In this document: positions 55,031-64,000 of the stretch, piece by piece
Numbering within the stretch: position 1 is the first letter of the stretch
How the letters are laid out: every line of letters starts with the position of its first letter
DNA from: Ariolimax columbianus
Lineage: Eukaryota > Mollusca > Gastropoda > Stylommatophora > Arionidae
DNA: 64,000 nt
Direction of reading: 5' to 3'
NCBI GenBank assembly: GCA_036924085.1
Contig: JAVGWX010000019.1
Coordinates: 8,000,141 to 8,064,140 of the forward strand
Program-made: the position numbers and the translations under genes
The notes under the pieces: model-generated
What the model saw: only the letters and a program-made list of their open reading frames with translations
Told to the model about the DNA's origin: nothing
Databases searched by the model: none

Positions 55031-55690
55031 GGGAATTATGACTTGGACGTGAATTTGATTATAGTGAAGGATGGTTTCAAACGTCAGCCTCACTCTTTCA
55101 TCCTAAGCGGATATGGTCAAGACGACTGAGGACAGAAGAGAATGCACATATTTCATAGGGTTTTCTCCCAAAGCCATTCCCACGATCAGGTGGTGACAGA
55201 AATGAAACCCCTGAGGTTGCACACTTCAACTCAATGGTAAAATACTTATAAAAGTCGACATGCCTGAAACCAACAGGAGGAAGGCAGGGGTATTTCAACC
55301 AATTCAATTTTATCTTGAGCTGCAATATTATCTATAGGGTTTTGTCTTGCATAACCATACATCTATTAAGCATATAGAGACTTCAATGCCAAAATGGTTA
55401 ACTTGCCCTTTATACAAAATGGGATATTGCCTTTTAAAATTAGATGTTAAAGATAATGCTATAACAACTGCTAAATTAAAAATTGTGTCAATAAATAAAT
55501 TGAAAATGTATTTTTATAAAGAACACAGTTGAATCTATATGCTTAAAATGGATTGCTTTATAGAGGGCATTATACAGACAATTCTCCAAATATATAACAG
55601 ATGACCTACTTATCTTGCTAATGCATGTTGGAGGCCTACTTGATTGCTTCCCAATAGATGATGGACTAGCACAGCTGAGCGCAACAATAA
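55031..55690. other. no recognisable gene
   Basis: The part next to 55030 may be RTE-C leader. A 75-codon minus-strand frame at 55325-55098 has no family resemblance. Confidence 0.4.
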
Positions 55691-55990
55691 TTGCTATTCA
55701 CAAAGATTTTTAGACTCAGAACGGGACATTGTAGACTCAAGGTCCACCTCCACAGAATGAGAGACACCGCGTGCGATTGTAGAGCACCCGAGCAAACACC
55801 AGAACATATTCTGCAGGACTGCCATACCTATGCAGATCAAAGAGAGGTAGTCTTGCCTTGGGAAGCGACCATGCTCAAAAAGCTGTGGGGGACCGGCGAA
55901 GATATGAAAGGCAGTCTCCTTCGTAAATCTCACAGGACTCAAAGCATAGCATCAGTTAATCAAAGACAAAGAAGAACTTTTCATTAAAAT
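55691..55990 (+). pseudogene. NimbC, C-terminal knuckle fragment
   Basis: Encodes FRLRTGHCRLKVHLHRMRDT, then CDCRAPEQTPEHILQDCHTY and ADQR, the C-x-C..H..C region that closes Nimb-type polyproteins, followed by WEATMLKKLWGTGEDMKGSL. The match to the NimbC end at 48.9 kb (HLHRMGLRDTAMCDC) assigns the family. Confidence 0.8.
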
Positions 55991-56353
55991 AATTAAAGGA
56001 TTCTACGGAGCATAGATTGAAATAAAGCAGCAAGAATAATGTGTTTCATTTACTTTTAAGATACACAAAGAGATAAGACTAAATATTTAATGAAATTTGT
56101 GTACATATTGTAAAATATTTAAATATTGTTCTGCTATTCTTATTATAATTCACATTTGTAGTTTATTTCTACACCTTCTAATTTTCATGCAACTAATCTG
56201 ATACATAAGTAGGTGATCAAGTAGAGAGTGGTGACCTCATCATGTCTGATTTAACATGGTCTTAGAGACATTTCTTAAGACCTCGTTAAAATTAACAGCA
56301 AACATGAGAACTCAATTGTTTTTTAACCACTGAACTGAGCTATTAGGTTACAA
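55991..56353. other. no recognisable gene
   Basis: AT-rich sequence up to the start of the duplicated segment. Confidence 0.45.
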
Positions 56354-57725
56354 AAGATGGTGCGCCGTAACTGGCTGCGAGTCTACATTTCTCTACTGTT
56401 TTGGATCATTATGGATGCCGCCAGACCACGGATTTGCCTGGAATTCACACTAGTCGACGACTTACACTTGTGTTCACGGATAACGTGAAGTTGTTTTCCG
56501 TCTGGACTTGTTATTTCGTTCTTTTTTTTGTGATTTCTTCCATCCGTTTATCCTGGTCTGGACGCCGGCTGTATGGCGCTACGCTTAAACTAGTTATACC
56601 TGTGTCGTATCTCACGGGTTAGTTCTGCCGGTTCACCTTCACAAATTTGGCGTGTGGGAATTTTAGATGCTACTATGATGAACTGAATACAGCTGGGGAG
56701 AGATGCCAGACTCACTCACACGCTGAGTGTTGTCCATACGACCTCTTGTGGTTATCGAAAAGGCACGACAAACTGCGTTAGATGCCTTCCCACCTTTCTA
56801 CCCTGCGGGTTACATGTTTACAGAAAGGCTTCGGTGGTAACCCTGAGGCAAAATCTGCATCCTATGCTATCTCCAGTCGTCTCGATGAATGTCTTGCCAC
56901 TGGCAAAAGGTAGCTTAGGCTCTGTGAGTGAGGTTGACATAAGGCGCAGTTTCTTCCTCACTTTAATCCAAATCTCCGCGCAAGTCACCCATTTCAGCGG
57001 ACACAGCAAGAGATACGACTGTCCACACGGCTGAACAAAGAGAGTGGTCTTCATCACTTGTGATGGACAAAAAAAAACTATCATTTGGTACAAATGGATG
57101 TCACCAATTTGTCTCCACGAACAATATGTTTCTCTAGTAGAAAATGTAACTACTTGTAATTAGGATAAAATTATAGAAATAATCATGTATATTAGCTAGC
57201 TTAAACGCCACAACGACAGCTTGTATTTCATGAAAACAGGGTATAGTAGCAACTTCAGAAAAATGGTTACACAAGCTAAACAAAAATGTACCAGATAGTG
57301 TTGTTGAAGAATATGTTGATGTTATAGTGGTATAGGCTACACCTGTATGACAAATAACAGAAAATAGAAAAAATAAAATACTCTTAGAGAAAATATAAAT
57401 TATGTCACAATATTTAAACTTTAAATTTGCTGTGATCAGTTTAGTTCAATCGCCATCTCTGCATCGTAGGTTGGCTGCAATAGATCTCAAGTGTACTCTA
57501 TCTTTTGCAGTAATGGTGCAATCTGAGGCTTTTTCCAGTCCATCTCCTGATGTTATCCACCCACTTAAAATGATGTCTGGCTCTTGAACGACTGTAATAT
57601 GTTTATGGGAATTAAAACATAAATCACTAGTTGCGTTGGGATGGTAACCTTTACCAAAAGTAATATAAAATATGTTGGAGGACCTAGTGGTAAAAATTTC
57701 CCCTGATCTCTAAGTAGTGAGATTC
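56354..57725 (+). repeat. second copy of the 42.66-44.02 kb segment
   Basis: Collinear with 42696-44021 at very high identity, including repeat B3 (56695-57085) and the RTE-D-like stretch. The first 37-40 bases (56356-56393) are the reverse complement of 42659-42695. A few single-base differences occur. Confidence 0.93.
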
Positions 57726-57736
57726 AGACACCCATG
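57726..57736. repeat. 11-bp target-site duplication (left)
   Basis: AGACACCCATG, repeated exactly at 59985-59995. Confidence 0.9.
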
Positions 57737-59984
57737 CGGCATGGAAAGACGCTGTACTTATACCAGTACCAAAGAAAGAAAAAGATAGAACAGATCCAAA
57801 TGGATACAGGCCTATCAGTCTACTGAGCTGTGTAGGTAAACTGATGGAGCGTATGATAAACACCAGACTGATGTGGCATCTGGAAGAAAAACACATACTA
57901 ATTCCACAGCAAGCAGGCTTTAGACAGCACAGATCCACTGAGGATCAGATCACTCTCATAGCCCAGGAAATAGAGGATGCTTACTAGGAGAAAAAACACA
58001 CAGTAGCGGTTTGGGTGGATTTAGAAAAGGCATTTCACAAGGTTTGGAAAGAGGGACTTAAAGTCAAGCTACGAAGAAGTGAAGTTTGTGGCAAAATGTA
58101 CAGATGAATCAGCCACTACCTCAAAAACAGAACAGCCAGAGTTCAAGTACAAGGGCAGATGAGCAAAAAAGCTGACACTTGAGCAGGGAGTACCCCAAGG
58201 GGTAGTACTGTCACCCACACTCTTCCTAGTGTATATAAATAACATCACAGAGAATATACCAAGAAGAGTCCACAGCTCCATGTTTGCAGACGATCTGGCT
58301 ATGTGGACCTCTGAAAAGAATCTCACCATAGCAAGTAATCGGATGCAGCAGGCCTAACATCGCTGAAGGAGTGGGCGAACTCATGGCTGGTCAAAATAAA
58401 TGAGAAAAAAAATCCATGTACGATATTCTCGCTTTCAAACAAACCCCAAAACACTAAAATAAGTCTTAACGGCAAATACCTGCAGCCAAACGACAACCCA
58501 AACTACCTGGGAGTCACATTTGATCGGCGCATGACATGGAAAAGTCAGATCGAGAGAAACCGAATGAGAGCCAGAGAAAGAATGGCAATCATGAGGAAAC
58601 TTGCTGGCACAAGCTGGGGAGCAGACGAAAGTATACTAAAGAAACTGTACACTGGAAGAGTGAGACCAGTTCTCGAGTATGGTATTGCGGCATTGACAAC
58701 AGCAGCAAAGGCGAACTTTGATAAAATTAGCAAACTTCAAAACCAAGCCATGAGAGTTATAACAGGAGGCATGAAGTCAACACCAATTGTAGAACTTGAA
58801 AAGATTACAAATCTGCAATCCATGACCGACAGAAAAGACTGCAGAGCCCAGCAGCAAACAGAAAAACTCAGAAGACTGACAGACCATCCAATGCAACAGA
58901 GACTAAATAATTTTGGAAATGGGAAACTAAAGCGGAGAAACTTTGCAGAAATAGCCAAAGCAAAGATGAACGAAGACCCAATGAATGCATTAACAACACC
59001 AAATCCCATCCCTACTGTACGCAAACCTACCTGGAGGCAGCATATATTTCCAGAGGTGGTATAAAAATATACCAGGTATTGGAAACAAGAACAGCCAGAC
59101 TGAACAAGAAAGAAGAGACATAACCCTGAGGTACATAATGAAAAACTACCCAAGCATGGACTGGACCCATGCATACACCGACGGTTCTGTAACAAACACA
59201 ACACAGAACGGAGGGGCAGGGGTATTCCTGAGCCTACCAAATGGTAGAAAAATAACACTGTCAGTGGCAACTGGAAAATACACAATCAATTTCAGAGCGG
59301 AGGCAAAGGCACTGAGGGCTGCAGTAGAAGAAATGATGACAGGCAAAAGAAATGAAAGCCATATAGTCCTGCTTACAGATGCCCTGGCCATAGTCACAGC
59401 ACTAAAATGTCAGAAAAATACTGAACTTAATGATTTAAGAGCAGTACTCTGTCAACTATGCCAGCAGTCCGTACCAAAAAGAGTAGTGGTACAGTGGGTT
59501 CCATCCCACTGTAACATCCAAGGCAACGAGGAGGCAGACAGACTGGCAAAAGAAGGTGCAAGACTACCACAACCAGATCCTAGTGTACCCTACGAAGAGT
59601 CAAAAAGGCTTATTAGAGCTAGATACATGACCAAATGGGAAACAGAACAAACTGGCTACACAAAAAACGATGCCAATTACCAGTTGAACAGAAGAGAGCA
59701 GGTCGTGGTCTTCAGACTTCGCACAGGCCACAATAGACTGAGGTACCACCTATTCAATAAATTGAAGATAGGTGACACTAACGTATTCACGAGTGGTACC
59801 GGGAAAATTACTGCTGAACATTTGCTGCAAAACTGCCTGATATACGAGGATCACAGAAAGCAGATGTGGCCATCACCAGTGGCAACACTAGACAAGCTCT
59901 ATGGCAGTGTTGATAGCCTCAGGATGACTGCTGTTTTTTTCAAAAAAATACAGGTTGACGTCTGACAGCGTACGAAGAAGAAGA
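57737..59984 (+). pseudogene. NimbA copy, RT fingers to tail, with 11-bp TSD
   Basis: Starts in the RT fingers and runs to the GAAGAAGAAG tail (59974-59984). RNase H and C-terminus stay open from 59138 to 59965 (275 codons: AYTDGSVTNTTQNGGAGVFL, LLTDALAIV, NEEADRLA). The knuckle is damaged: DTNVFTSGTGKITAEHLLQN has lost the C-x-C cysteines. Lesions are the TAG at 57985, a TGA near 58106, an A insertion near 58166, a frameshift at about 58352 and a stop at 59061. The first and fourth are shared with the 44033 copy. Confidence 0.95.
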
Positions 59985-59995
59985 AGACACCCATG
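59985..59995. repeat. 11-bp target-site duplication (right)
   Basis: AGACACCCATG, identical to 57726-57736. Confidence 0.9.
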
Positions 59996-60690
59996 TACAG
60001 TGACGCGCACGTTAAAAATCCCTTGACAGTTGGAAATCAAAAACAGTAGGATTAACGGCCTCTGCTGAGGCAAAATTCAAGCTAAAAATCTACTCAAATT
60101 ATTCTAAGGATTCTCGCCCCACAGAGAATATGTCGCAAAAAGGGGACTGTGTAGCTATAACATCAGGTCTTGGTTATGTGGTTAGTGGAGAACATAGATG
60201 GCACCTACCAGGCTTCGGGTCTACCTTGCTCTAATTTACGCTTTCACCCCCAATATTTCAGCGGCTACCATCCGAACATTTGGTATAGATACTGGGATTG
60301 ACCAGGCAAGTCACCAGTGGATTTTCGCCTGCCAAAAATAAATGCAACAAAGGAGGTCACACCTCACCATGTCTAGCGACACAAGTGAAATGAAGATAGA
60401 TATATAGAATATAAAATGCTAAAAACTATACAACTAGTATAAATGCGTACACCAGTACATAAACAAAATTAATGGAATGGCTAATGACTAATATGTATGA
60501 AGATGATGAAAACAGATTTATGTACATGAATTTTTCCATGAAGCAGTTTAATAAACATGCAGACAAGATGCATCTATAAAATATATGATCTCAGCAGTTT
60601 CTTCAACAGATAATGAATCTCATTACTGCATAAACTACCATAATCTTCAGCTTTAAATGATAACTGTTAGAAATACACAGTAGCAAACTA
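59996..60690. other. intergenic; begins with a GCGCACGTTAAAAATCCC motif
   Basis: TACAGTGACGCGCACGTTAA at 59995-60014 looks like a sequence I associate with dispersed molluscan repeats, but I cannot confirm it. The remainder holds no recognised feature; its right end may be intron of the minus-strand host gene. Confidence 0.4.
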
Positions 60691-60696
60691 CCTTAC

Positions 60697-60996
60697 CTTC
60701 TTCTATCAAGCAACTGCTGCGTGTAATGTAGTCATTCGAAGAGCAGACTGAATATGATTTTGTCACATTCACTCTACCATTTGTTTTATTAGATGTAAAT
60801 GTAACACAATCTGTCTGGTTTTCAGCAACAACATGTCCATCAATAGCAATTCTGGGATAGCAAGGTGAGGCTGTGCTAGAGCAGCACAACTTTAAGGTGT
60901 AGTTTCCACTTGCTGCTAAACTGCCGCCACAAAAACCATTTGCCTCCACAGCTGCGATATCATTTACTGTTAGATTCAAATTTGCAGCATTCACAT
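60697..60996 (-). CDS. host gene internal exon: Cys-rich, N-glycosylated extracellular domain
   Basis: A 300-bp minus-strand exon with consensus borders: acceptor TCTCTTATCAG before 60996 and donor GAAG|GTAAGG after 60697. The open frame enters and leaves in phase 1, so the exon can be skipped or duplicated without a frameshift, the usual pattern of extracellular modules. It encodes about 100 residues with CGGSL, KLCCSS, SPCYP, TDCVTF, YSVCSS and SSCLIE (seven Cys) and five N-x-S/T sites (NLT, NYT, NQT, NKT, NVT). This suggests a secreted or cell-surface Ig- or CUB-like domain. No named family was recognised. The frame continues past the donor only by chance. Confidence 0.7.
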
Positions 60997-61307
60997 CTGA
61001 TAAGAGATATGGAGTAGAATATGACTAGTCACATGGTTACAGTACTTCAGATTTTTTAAAAAGAGGCTCTATGACAATAATTTGTCAAAGTTATTTGTAA
61101 TATAAAAACATAAATTTGGCTCTATCCCCATAGTTGGTTGGTTTTTATCTTCTTTTCTATTAGTCTGTAATGCAACCAGTTATTCACCCAAGGATGCAAC
61201 AAAAGGAAATTATCATCACAAGTAGTTGGCCAAAATACAATGTATTTCCACTAAGCTATAAATGTTTTTTAAACTTCCCTAAACCGCTAGTTGGTGATTT
61301 TATAATT
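60997..61307. other. probable intron or intergenic DNA
   Basis: AT-rich, no frame or repeat. It lies upstream of the exon on the minus strand. Confidence 0.4.
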
Positions 61308-61577
61308 TTAAACATTACTGGATGACCTGTTCGTTAAAAGTGGCTGTTCCTCAGAGGCAGTTACGTTACTGCGGTTCCCGTCTTCGCTTCCATTGTTTTC
61401 TGTATTCTGCCACGATGGAAAAGTGGGTGTTACGTTTTCGGTCTGTGGTATCGTGAATGTTGTTCCTGAGATCAAGGGGGTCGGACAGGCAGTTATGTGG
61501 TTTTCACTGTGGTTGTTTTCTGTTTCATGGGTGCCAGATAGCTGTCGCTGTGCTTCAATTTTCATCAGTTCTCATAG
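61308..61577 (-). CDS. possible C-terminal exon with a dileucine-type motif
   Basis: The minus-strand frame encodes a Ser/Thr/Asn-rich, low-hydrophobicity tail ending ASEEQPLLTNRSSSNV and a stop. EEQPLL fits the [DE]xxxL[LI] endocytic sorting signal of membrane-protein cytoplasmic tails. A possible acceptor, CTATGAG before 61577, would open the exon in frame (ELMKIEAQRQLSG); a stop lies just beyond it. If real it ends a minus-strand gene upstream of, or alternative to, the exon at 60697-60996. Composition could also be chance, so confidence is low. Confidence 0.35.
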
Positions 61578-61599
61578 GTAGATGACTGGCCCTGCAATT

Positions 61600-62285
61600 G
61601 GCAAGCAAACTCATCGTGGTCTTCTTTGTTCTTTGAGTTTTTGAGCTGAGGGCATTAAAAACTGCATTATTGGCAAAAGAGCGAGTAATTTTACGTCTTT
61701 CTTCCAAAAATGCTCATGTAGCTTGTGATATTCTATTAATATGATTTGGTGCTGGGAGTCTGGCAGTTTTTTATTTGGATTTGATGTTTTTAATTAGGAT
61801 CGCATAGTCAGCGTCGATGTCCTTTGTGGTGTATGCTGCAAGGTTGAAACTATCTGCAAGGTCAGCAGCTGACGTGGGGTTAAGTACTCATTTCGAGCCC
61901 TTGTATGAACGATGCCTCTGTAGCTTTGCAAGGGGGATGTTAAAGTGGAAGTTGACGCGGAAAAGTCAGAGGTCGCTGTCTGTGCAGAAGGAAGCAGCAA
62001 CGGCCACGTCTGTTGCTATTCTGCAATTGGATAGATTTTTTGTGTTGGTGTTGTTCACTAGGACTTATGTGCGTATATCTCTTGCGGTGAAGTTTCTTGA
62101 AGAGACTATTGCAATGGAACAACCAGTTTGTTTTGCAGAAAGTAGCCAATCTATTTCCGACTTCGCTTCATAGGTTTCACCTATTTGACAGAAGTCCATT
62201 CTTGTGCTGGAGTCATCCATAATGATTTTGTGGAAGCTGCGGTCTTGTTCACAGAACGTTGTATAGCTTGTCATAAATGTCTGTG
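61600..62285 (-). pseudogene. LINE endonuclease-to-linker fragment
   Basis: On the minus strand from 62285: YEAKSEIDWLLSAKQTGCSI, then TDSDLRLFRVNFHFNIPLAK, equivalent to the SDHRL.R..F.F end of an APE endonuclease. The linker LADSFNLAAYTTKDIDADYA and FLEERRKITRSFANNAVFNA follow. This order is typical of a LINE group not otherwise seen in the window. Frames shift at least twice. Confidence 0.6.
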
Positions 62286-62289
62286 TATT

Positions 62290-62560
62290 CAAGTTTTTCA
62301 AAATACAATCTACAATAACAAGAGGGCATAGCAACAAATTAACTAAAGAGAGGTCCAGATTAGATATTAGGAAATATTTTTTTAGTCAGAGAGTGGTGAA
62401 TGCTTGGAATGCATTGCCACAGGAGGTAGTGGAGGCAGGGACAATTAATGCATTTAAGACAAAATTGGATGCACATAGCTTTTAGAGCAAGGTAATGTAA
62501 ATTAAGCTGGTTGTATACAGACTGCAGCCTTCTAAACCATTATAAAGACGTTAAGTTAAC
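62290..62560 (+). mobile_element. CR1 3' end with tail
   Basis: Matches 17185-17440: ITRGHSNKLTKERSRLDIRK, YFFSQRVVNAWNALPQEVVE, the stop, then the 3' UTR and TTAAGTTAA. Confidence 0.9.
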
Positions 62561-62865
62561 CAATTTTCTATCCAATTGGCAACTCCACCACCTATACCAT
62601 GTGATCTTGATTTCTTGACCTTTTTGAACAAAGGGATCACACCTGCATCTTTCCAATCCCTTGGAATAATCCCCTTTTCAATAGTTTTAGAATAAAATTT
62701 GGAGAATGGCTTTGCCAGCAAGTATCAGATCAAATAGCAATTTTGAACGAATACCATAATAACCAGGACTTTTATCCACTTTCAAACATTCTAATTTTTG
62801 TTAAACCATTCCCTCAGTAATGTAAATAGAGTGTAATCCCTATGTATATATGTCCCTTTGGAAGA
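62561..62865 (-). pseudogene. CR1 RT finger fragment, opposite orientation
   Basis: The minus strand encodes KLECLKVDKSPGYYGIRSKL, then a K.IE.G.IPKDW.DA-like stretch with KGLERCRCDPFVQKGQEIKI, then WWSCQLDRKL for GGVANWIENWL. The RT palm between is deleted. It abuts the plus-strand CR1 tail. Confidence 0.75.
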
Positions 62866-62879
62866 TATTTAAGGGATCT

Positions 62880-64000
62880 ATGATCTTGGAGCAGTCTTGT
62901 CCAAGAAAATGGCCTTCACTAGCGCTCTAAGAATAGCTCAGAAGAGACCCACGGAGTTACAAGATTCCTGGCTAAGCAGAAAAGATAGAGATGTTTGCTG
63001 TGCACCATGACCTCTAAGGGTTCTATGCAGCGCTGAAATCATTTTATGGTACACAACTTTCTAGTAACTCTCCAGTTTGCAATGCCGATGGATTGCTGTT
63101 AACAGAGAAAGCTCAGATCCTCAACAGGTGGGCGGAACATTTTTGCAACAATCTCAACAGTCCATCCTCCATAAATGAAGAGACCAGCCAATGCAGGCCC
63201 CAGGTAGAAATGAACATGGTTATGGATGATATCACAACTGAAGATGAAGTAGAAAAAGCCATCAAATCTCTTTCTCCTGGAAAAGCCCCTGGAGCTGGCG
63301 CAATAACAGCAGAAGCATTTACAGAGGCAAGAACATGCCTCACCAAGAGGCTCACTGAACTTCTATGTGGGCTGAAGAAGTAGTCCCACAGGATATGAAG
63401 GATGCGTTAATAGTACATTTCTACAAGAGAAAAGGCAAGTGCCAGGAGTGTGCCAATCACAGCAGAATTTTGCTGCTATCTATTGTCGGAAAGATCCTAG
63501 CGCATGTACTGCTCAATCACCTGAACACACATCTTGAGCTAGACCATCACTTCCCGGAAAGTTACTGTGGATTTAAAGTTTGTCAAGGAACTGTGGACAT
63601 GATATTTGCAGCGTGTCAAGTACAGAAGAAATATCGAGAACATACAGCAAGATCTATATTGCATTCATTGACCTCACAAAGACATTTGATACGCACATCA
63701 GAGGTGGGCTATTGCAGATCATGTCTAAATTCGACTGTCGTAGCAAATTTTTAACCATGGTGAAACAACTCCACAAGGGCATGCATGCACGTGTACTTGA
63801 CAGCAGCGAGACATCTCCACCATTCGAAGTCAACAGCGGTGTGAAAAAGGAATGTACACTTGCTCCGACACTGTTCAGTATGTTTTCAGCCATGTTGATG
63901 GACACCTTTGAAAATACCAAGTATGGCATACCAATAAAGTACCACATTGATGGTGGACTATTCAATCTTCGCAGACTGAAGGCGAAGACAAAGGTGATGC
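62880..64000 (+). pseudogene. RTE-C (CFDP2-like) LINE, linker and RT, runs off the window
   Basis: Plus-strand frames: RWAEHFCNNLNSPSSINEET, DDITTEDEVEKAIKSLSPGK (63093-63383), then QDMKDALIVHFYKRKGKCQE, ILLLSIVGKILAHVLLNHLN and ESYCGFKVCQGTVDMIFAAC (63365-63754). Degenerate palm sequence continues (LHKGMHARVLDSSETSPPFE, VNSGVK) and FNLRRLKAKTK at the edge. QGTVDMIF and the F..RRL.AKTKV motif fit this RTE group. A GTLT/FADD core would lie beyond 64000. Frameshifts occur near 63380 and 63680. Confidence 0.85.

Noticed and set aside
62290..62865. Twin-priming inversion of one CR1 copy
   Set aside because: The CR1 tail sits at the inner junction, whereas twin priming leaves the tail at the outer end.

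Overview
Eukaryotic nuclear DNA from an invertebrate, most likely a mollusc and plausibly a gastropod. The evidence is intron-type splice signals, very low gene density, an 18S rRNA 5' segment with a mollusc-like start and early helices, and a dense mix of non-LTR retrotransposons (Nimb/I-type with RNase H, CR1-type, RTE/CFDP2-like) plus one tRNA-derived SINE. The species call is inference. Family names used here (NimbA-D, RTE-C/D/E, REP-A) are local labels.

Layout. 0-6.2 kb: microsatellites, an RTE tail, NimbD, NimbA and CR1 fragments. 6.2-12.3 kb: an RTE-E element with two NimbA copies inserted, one with a 13-bp and one with a 93-bp target-site duplication (TSD). 12.5-15.7 kb: repeat module REP-A, a pogo-like HTH remnant, an RTE-C remnant. 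16.1-17.8 kb: a CR1 with a clean ORF, and a SINE with a perfect 11-bp TSD. 18.6-28 kb: a CR1 remnant, then a tandem ~3.9-kb duplication of RTE-D / REP-A / RTE-C. 28.7-31.4 kb: a fragment of an uncharacterised Cys-rich family and a NimbA copy with an 11-bp TSD.

31.6-46.4 kb is one nested locus on the minus strand. A NimbB element, read from its leader near 46.4 kb to its tail near 31.6 kb, is split twice. A 3.3-kb repeat-bearing insert (42659-45993) sits in its leader between 13-bp direct repeats. A 6.9-kb NimbA unit (32480-39416) sits between its RT thumb and its RNase H. That NimbA unit holds the only intact full ORF in the window (1302 aa: APE endonuclease, RT, RNase H, CCHC). Its 5' end is not an ordinary leader. 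It reads as a 5'-ETS-like GC-rich stretch, then the first ~658 nt of 18S rRNA, then degenerate ~190-bp repeats that carry pieces of the 18S 3' domain, then a Nimb leader and the ORF. This rRNA-retrotransposon chimera is the most unusual object here.

46.4-56 kb: a CR1 ORF1 remnant (Zn-finger plus SGNH-like), the fourth REP-A copy, NimbC fragments and a near-complete but RT-deleted RTE-C. 56.4-60 kb: a second copy of the 42.7-45 kb segment with its NimbA insertion. 60.7-61.6 kb: the only convincing host coding sequence, a 300-bp phase 1-1 exon for a glycosylated, Cys-rich extracellular domain, and a possible C-terminal exon. 61.6-64 kb: further LINE fragments.

No operons, CRISPR arrays, tRNA genes or bacterial features were seen. 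Apart from the 60.7-61.6 kb exons, the protein-coding content is retrotransposon-derived and almost all of it is broken.
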